Positions 40,184 to 43,869 of a stretch of DNA of 43,869 nt are shown here, piece after piece. The stretch spans positions 1 to 43,869 of the forward strand of contig JAFGGH010000015.1 in the NCBI GenBank assembly GCA_016930645.1, given 5' to 3'. Each line of letters starts with the position of its first letter. Within the stretch, counting starts at the first letter, position 1. The translations under genes were made by a program, and so were the position numbers. A model generated the notes under the pieces. The model did not search any database. It was not told the DNA's origin and was given only the letters and a program-made list of their open reading frames with translations. This DNA is from Sedimentisphaerales bacterium. GTDB lineage: Bacteria; Planctomycetota; Phycisphaerae; Sedimentisphaerales; Anaerobacaceae.

Positions 40184-40813
40184 TTAATTGTTGGTGTGCT
40201 GGGTCATTGTACAGGATTTAATCGCAAGCGACAGGCTTCGCCGAATAGCGGCGAGTTTTTCAAGCCGGCTTTCTGTTAATTCTTTTTCCGATGTGTTATA
40301 CAGCAGAATGAAACCAGCAACCGGACCGTTGTCAGCTAAAGGGATTGTCGCGACAGAAAGTTTTTTAGCAATAGTCGGATTAATCTGTAATCCCATTTCC
40401 AACAGGTCGTCTATTTTACATAACCTGCCGGAATTGATAACGGCGTTTACCAATTCGCTTGTGAGATACTGTTCCATTCTCTGGCTTTCAGTGACTTCGT
40501 AATTGTCAGCTTCAAAAGAATACAGGTTATAGTCATTTTCCTTTTTAACACAGAAAATAAGACTTTCCTGGGGGAAATGCTGCCTGATTACACCGGCGGC
40601 ACAGTAGAACAAATGGTCAAGCGCATTTATACCGATAATTGATTCTGAGAATTGAGCGGTAAAAGCAAGCTTTTCAAGATTGGCGATAAAACCCCGATGC
40701 GCCTGAATAATATCATTGCAGAGTATGTCTATTTGCTTGGCTTGTTTTTTACGCTGGACGTTCAGGCGTTTTACAAGTGCACGTATTCTTTTATCACGTT
40801 GTGAATTCTTCAT
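40184..40813 (-). CDS. GAF-domain-like sensory protein
   Basis: A 209-residue soluble protein. A basic helical N-terminus (about 5-45, RALVKRLNVQRKKQAKQI) is followed by a GAF-like alpha/beta domain (about 50-200), with strands such as SLIFCVKKENDYNLYSFEAD, KLSVATIPLADNGPVAGFILLYNT, and a closing LEKLAAIRRSLSLAI helix. The family call rests on this pattern; no ligand residues are recognisable. No effector domain is attached, so it may sense a small molecule for a partner protein. No neighbour clarifies its role. Confidence 0.65.
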   Translation of the reverse strand: MKNSQRDKRIRALVKRLNVQRKKQAKQIDILCNDIIQAHRGFIANLEKLAFTAQFSESIIGINALDHLFYCAAGVIRQHFPQESLIFCVKKENDYNLYSFEADNYEVTESQRMEQYLTSELVNAVINSGRLCKIDDLLEMGLQINPTIAKKLSVATIPLADNGPVAGFILLYNTSEKELTESRLEKLAAIRRSLSLAIKSCTMTQHTNN

Positions 40814-41052
40814 TATACCCTTCTCACATTAGAATAACAGGGCTGTAAATTCCACTGGAAAGGTCGGCAATAGAAAGGGCAATCTTTAAATCCGTTGAAA
40901 TAAATAGGCTTGTAAAGAAGCAGCCCTATAAACAACAACATATCAGTTTCGTATAGTGAGGTCGGGTGTGGAACTTGGAAAAATACTTTTTAAGCAATTA
41001 TATTTTCGGACTACCATACAACAGAAATTGACACTGGTAAACGAATAGTGCT

Positions 41053-41700
41053 TTATTCAGATATATTGCTTATAAAGGCATTGGCTTCAGCAATTGACGC
41101 CTCCATATCCTTGATTAAAGCGGCAATGTCGGCTTCCATAACATCCAGCTCGCCTTGAAGTGAAGCTATCGCCCGGGCGTTCAGATTATGTTTTAGAAAG
41201 AGTACCTGGTCACGGAACGCGGCTAATACCGTCTCCATTTTGGTTTCAGCTCGTTTCATAGCCTGTATTAGTTTGGCATAGCTTTGTTTGGTTTGATAGA
41301 GCTGCTCTTCACTTGATTTTCTCAGCCTTTCATTCGTGTACTGCTGCAGTTCTTCTGCCCATTCCTCGAACAGGGCTTCAGCCACATTTTGAATATCGTC
41401 AATTTTATTTCTTACTTTGGTCGCTCGTGATTCGCTTCTGTCGAGTTCCGATTTTAGCTGGTTATATTTGGCTTGCAGGTCGCCGCCTTTGTAAGCAACA
41501 ACCTCGCTGAATTTTTCCAGTGCGGTCTTGAACTGCTCTTTGGCATCCTCCTGGGCGTCGCGGCCTTCTTCAACGCGGTCAACAAGTATGTCGCGTTTGT
41601 GGTAGCCGAGTTTTTCCATCGTGCCATAGTAAGCACTCTGGCAGCCGGTTAAAGTAACGCTGAAAAATAACATTGAAATAGTAATAAGTAAATTTCTCAC
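41053..41700 (-). CDS. DUF2959-family lipoprotein
   Basis: A 215-residue lipoprotein with signal peptide and lipobox LTGC (Cys20). The mature part is helical and probably coiled-coil, and fits DUF2959: SAYYGTMEKLGYHKRDILVDRVEEGRDAQEDAKEQF right after the Cys, then long heptad-rich helices to the C-terminus. Function is unknown. The gene is transcribed leftwards, 32 nt after the small Cys-rich gene, and may share a transcript with the glycosyltransferase. Confidence 0.87.
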   Translation of the reverse strand: MRNLLITISMLFFSVTLTGCQSAYYGTMEKLGYHKRDILVDRVEEGRDAQEDAKEQFKTALEKFSEVVAYKGGDLQAKYNQLKSELDRSESRATKVRNKIDDIQNVAEALFEEWAEELQQYTNERLRKSSEEQLYQTKQSYAKLIQAMKRAETKMETVLAAFRDQVLFLKHNLNARAIASLQGELDVMEADIAALIKDMEASIAEANAFISNISE

Positions 41701-41732
41701 AGCACGTATCTCCCTGATTTTTTAATAATCAC

Positions 41733-41918
41733 TTACAATTTCACCGGTTTACAGAGGTTACGGGGTTTTGCCGCGGCCCTGCCGCATTTCTTACAGACAT
41801 ATTTGCAGTCTTTAACCAGCTTTTTGAATTCAGCGGGATTTCGGTCCTGCATTCCTATATTGATAAGATAGCACAGGTGTTTGTTGTGACCGGAATGGGG
41901 CATTTTGAAATCAGCCAT
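41733..41918 (-). CDS. Small cysteine-rich protein, possible zinc finger
   Basis: A 61-residue basic protein with a Cys cluster near the C-terminus: CKYVCKKCGRAAAKPRNLCKP (about 38-58), consistent with one zinc-binding site. The N-terminal half includes SGHNKHLCYLINIG. I chose the ATG at 41918 because AAAGG lies 7-8 nt upstream; a longer frame reaches 42113 but would overlap the glycosyltransferase. Not recognised beyond its zinc-finger-like character. It lies 20 nt downstream of the glycosyltransferase gene. Confidence 0.7.
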   Translation of the reverse strand: MADFKMPHSGHNKHLCYLINIGMQDRNPAEFKKLVKDCKYVCKKCGRAAAKPRNLCKPVKL

Positions 41919-41938
41919 AATCAAACCTTTCTTCGATA

Positions 41939-43360
41939 TTATCCCTGTTCGGTTTTGTCTAAGATAATTTGTACGGACAACAGGCTTCTGTTTATTTTTT
42001 CGTATATAGACTCTTTTTGATGGTCGAATTCGATACCTCTGCCTGTAACAATATCCTGTTGTTCCTTTACGAAATGGGCATACTGGATAATCGCCCAGGC
42101 GGTATTGTCCCATTTCATCTGGTAGCCTCTTCGGTGTACCCTTTTTTCCATAGCAAGTCTTCTTTCGCTATTGAATACGATGTAATCCAAAGCCTGTGCG
42201 ATTTGTTCTATGGAATCCTCAACCGGGTCAACAAGTACGCCCCTCGAGTGGGCGCCGATATACAGGCCTTTTGAGTATTGACTTTCAGGATTGAGCAGTT
42301 CGACAGCGTATCTAAATTTTGTCGAGATTGCGACGCGGCCCGAACCAACCGTATCAGCCAGAATCCCGCTGGATATCTGCTCCATATTTAAATACGGCAG
42401 CAGCATTACGTTCGTAGCACTATAAAGTTTTATGAGTGTGCTCTCATCAAGAAAAGAGTTAAGAATTACCACCTCTTTATCAACAGACTCAGGCCCATCC
42501 AGTTCTTTAATCTCGTGCCAGGTTACGTTGGATTCATTCAAAGCTTTGTAAATTCTCGCTTTGAATTCCTCATAAGGCTTTCCGCTCTCTGTTTTTACAA
42601 ATTCCGGATGGTAACCGCCTGCAATGAGATAAATGATTCTTTTCCTCTGCTCAGCGGTGCAGGATTCGTTTAAAAATTTACCAAAAGCTCGGATTCCATA
42701 CTCAATTCCTTTGCTGGGTGAAAACAGGCCGAGTGTAGTTGCTAAAAACTTGTTCTCAAGGTGGTACTGCCGCTTTATGTAAAGCCGGTCATACTGCGAG
42801 GGATTTTGCATCCTGATACCATGGTCGATGTGTTTTATTTTTAAAGTAGATATCCCATAAGTCGGAGATTCGAGAATATTAATTGCGCTTCGAGTTGGTA
42901 CCAGAAGGGCATCTATATTATCGGCAAGAGATTGCAGGACTCTTTTTTGATGGTCATCCGGCGATTCTAAAACCGTATGCAGATATGCCATTGTTACTAA
43001 TCCCGCCGCACGCAGAGCTTTGGCCATTTCAACGAAATTATAGCCCTGCGCATCATTGCCGTTTTCATCAGGGTCCAGACCGTATTCATGCTGCAGCAGA
43101 ATAATAGTTGGACCTTCACTTTCGTGTGCTCTTGCGATGATGTCCTTTGATGCTTTCTGCCAAGATTTTTTTTCGTACTGATGAATAACAAGGTCAACCG
43201 GAATATTATAACTTAAGCCTTCTTTGTCGATGGCGGCTACTCTTACATAACCGATTTCACCGGTAAAATTAGCAAGGGCATTTGCAAGATGGCGGGAAAA
43301 CGTGCCTATCCCGCACTTGCGAGGCGGATATGAACTGACTATTCTTATGTTATACGGCAT
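41939..43360 (-). CDS. GT4-type glycosyltransferase
   Basis: A 473-residue GT-B glycosyltransferase. The N-terminal acceptor domain begins VSSYPPRKCGIGTFSRHLA (8-26), the typical start of this GT4 subgroup. LLQHEYGL (about 98-105), LGLFSPSKGIEYGIRAF (about 210-226, the GT4 'SxxKGI' donor-domain start) and MLLPYLNMEQISSGILADTVGSGR (a variation of the E-x7-E nucleotide-sugar site) are visible. The product is unknown. The tail after about 430 is charged and helical. It leads the small Cys-rich and DUF2959 genes on the minus strand. Confidence 0.88.
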   Translation of the reverse strand: MPYNIRIVSSYPPRKCGIGTFSRHLANALANFTGEIGYVRVAAIDKEGLSYNIPVDLVIHQYEKKSWQKASKDIIARAHESEGPTIILLQHEYGLDPDENGNDAQGYNFVEMAKALRAAGLVTMAYLHTVLESPDDHQKRVLQSLADNIDALLVPTRSAINILESPTYGISTLKIKHIDHGIRMQNPSQYDRLYIKRQYHLENKFLATTLGLFSPSKGIEYGIRAFGKFLNESCTAEQRKRIIYLIAGGYHPEFVKTESGKPYEEFKARIYKALNESNVTWHEIKELDGPESVDKEVVILNSFLDESTLIKLYSATNVMLLPYLNMEQISSGILADTVGSGRVAISTKFRYAVELLNPESQYSKGLYIGAHSRGVLVDPVEDSIEQIAQALDYIVFNSERRLAMEKRVHRRGYQMKWDNTAWAIIQYAHFVKEQQDIVTGRGIEFDHQKESIYEKINRSLLSVQIILDKTEQG

Positions 43361-43523
43361 GAATAAACCTCATATTTTTTAGAAAATCGATTCTCTTTTC
43401 AGACGCCTTTTTTAATAAATATATAGTATTTACCGCCAGCTTACAATGAGTCATAATTATATTCCCTTGATTGTGTATGATAGCTGAGGTTTGGATTGAT
43501 TTGTGGATTTTTGACTAATTATC

Positions 43524-43551
43524 TTGCAAAGCGGTGAGGTTTTGATATATT
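43524..43551 (+). promoter_or_regulatory. Promoter of tRNA-Phe
   Basis: TTGCAA (43524-43529), a 16-nt spacer and TATATT (43546-43551), 14 nt before the tRNA 5' end. Confidence 0.6.
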
Positions 43552-43565
43552 TATCGCTTGATTTT

Positions 43566-43638
<73 letters not shown>

Positions 43639-43652
43639 TTAGATAAGTCTTT

Positions 43653-43687
43653 AGCTGGCAATGAATTAAAATTGTCAGCTTTTTTTG
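43653..43687 (+). terminator. Rho-independent terminator of tRNA-Phe
   Basis: AGCTGGCAAT pairs with ATTGTCAGCT (one G-U) around GAATTAAA, followed by TTTTTT. It lies 15 nt after the tRNA. Confidence 0.85.
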
Positions 43688-43869
43688 TCGGTTGTTGCAA
43701 AAACTCGCTGCACCAATTCGATTCAGAAAATTCTTGGATGTAGCGGCAAAACAGCCAAGGACCTGCAAACAGAAATTGCCCGAATGGAACCGTTTCAGGT
43801 CATTAGCAGGAGCCCGAGCAAAACGGAAGACTTTATAAAATTTAACGCTGAACCGTTTTACAAAAATTA
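43688..43869. other. Right-edge region, possible partial open frame
   Basis: About 180 nt after the tRNA terminator. A plus-strand frame is open from about 43695 to the edge and ends with a coding-like run (TEIARMEPFQVISRSPSKTE, then FIKFNAEPFYKN). No start with a Shine-Dalgarno is visible, and I do not recognise a family. It could be the start of a gene running off the window or a remnant of something integrated beside the tRNA. Confidence 0.3.

Overview
The window looks like chromosome from a Planctomycetota bacterium, most likely class Phycisphaerae (Sedimentisphaerales-like). This is inferred from style, not from a marker gene. The signs are secreted proteins with dockerin-like EF-hand tails, type IV pilin-like proteins ending in an H-X9-DG or xxFxDGSV signature, many carbohydrate enzymes, a Gram-negative Kdo transferase, and dispersed palindromic and AACGAACCCAA/AACAAAGCCAAT repeats that spill into coding genes.

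Layout. 1-453: repeat-rich, non-coding. 454-6303: a metallophosphoesterase, then a minus-strand run of zinc-ribbon protein, LemA, GH78 rhamnosidase and HtpX. 6477-9543: a divergent amidohydrolase-like protein and a sodium:neurotransmitter-type symporter, separated by palindromic repeats. 9841-10512: Rrf2 regulator and MazG-like protein. 10917-12707: STAS antagonist, RsbW-like ATPase and an unknown protein, a partner-switch regulatory set. 12847-16991: a GH10-like protein lacking both expected catalytic glutamates, a ComEA-like helix-hairpin-helix protein, an unknown protein, a lipoprotein and a homocysteine methyltransferase. 16983-18326: waaA on the minus strand, with an in-frame repeat insertion. 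18489-20555: a visibly AT-rich three-gene minus-strand unit (GrlR-like, RelA/SpoT synthetase-like, membrane/TPR protein) bounded by repeats. 21215-22798: a two-lobed aspartic-protease-like protein with dockerin repeats.

22944-32564 is the metabolic core: tRNA-Arg, then uxaE, an SDR oxidoreductase, a LarA-like (DUF2088) protein, an inserted Type II restriction-modification pair, a PfkB sugar kinase, 6-phosphogluconate dehydrogenase and uxaC, all on the plus strand. Together they suggest hexuronate catabolism. The window has no mannonate dehydratase and no KDPG aldolase. Instead it has a LarA-type epimerase candidate and Gnd, which permits a hypothetical route: mannonate to gluconate by 2-epimerisation, then 6-phosphogluconate, then ribulose-5-phosphate.

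32727-43869: two pilin-like proteins, an azoreductase, glmS, a GH30 enzyme with Ig, LamG and dockerin-like modules, a GAF-like protein, a DUF2959 lipoprotein, a 61-residue cysteine-rich protein, a GT4-type glycosyltransferase and tRNA-Phe with a clear promoter and terminator. The rhamnosidase, GH30 enzyme and hexuronate genes fit an organism that lives on plant or algal polysaccharides such as pectin and arabinogalactan.
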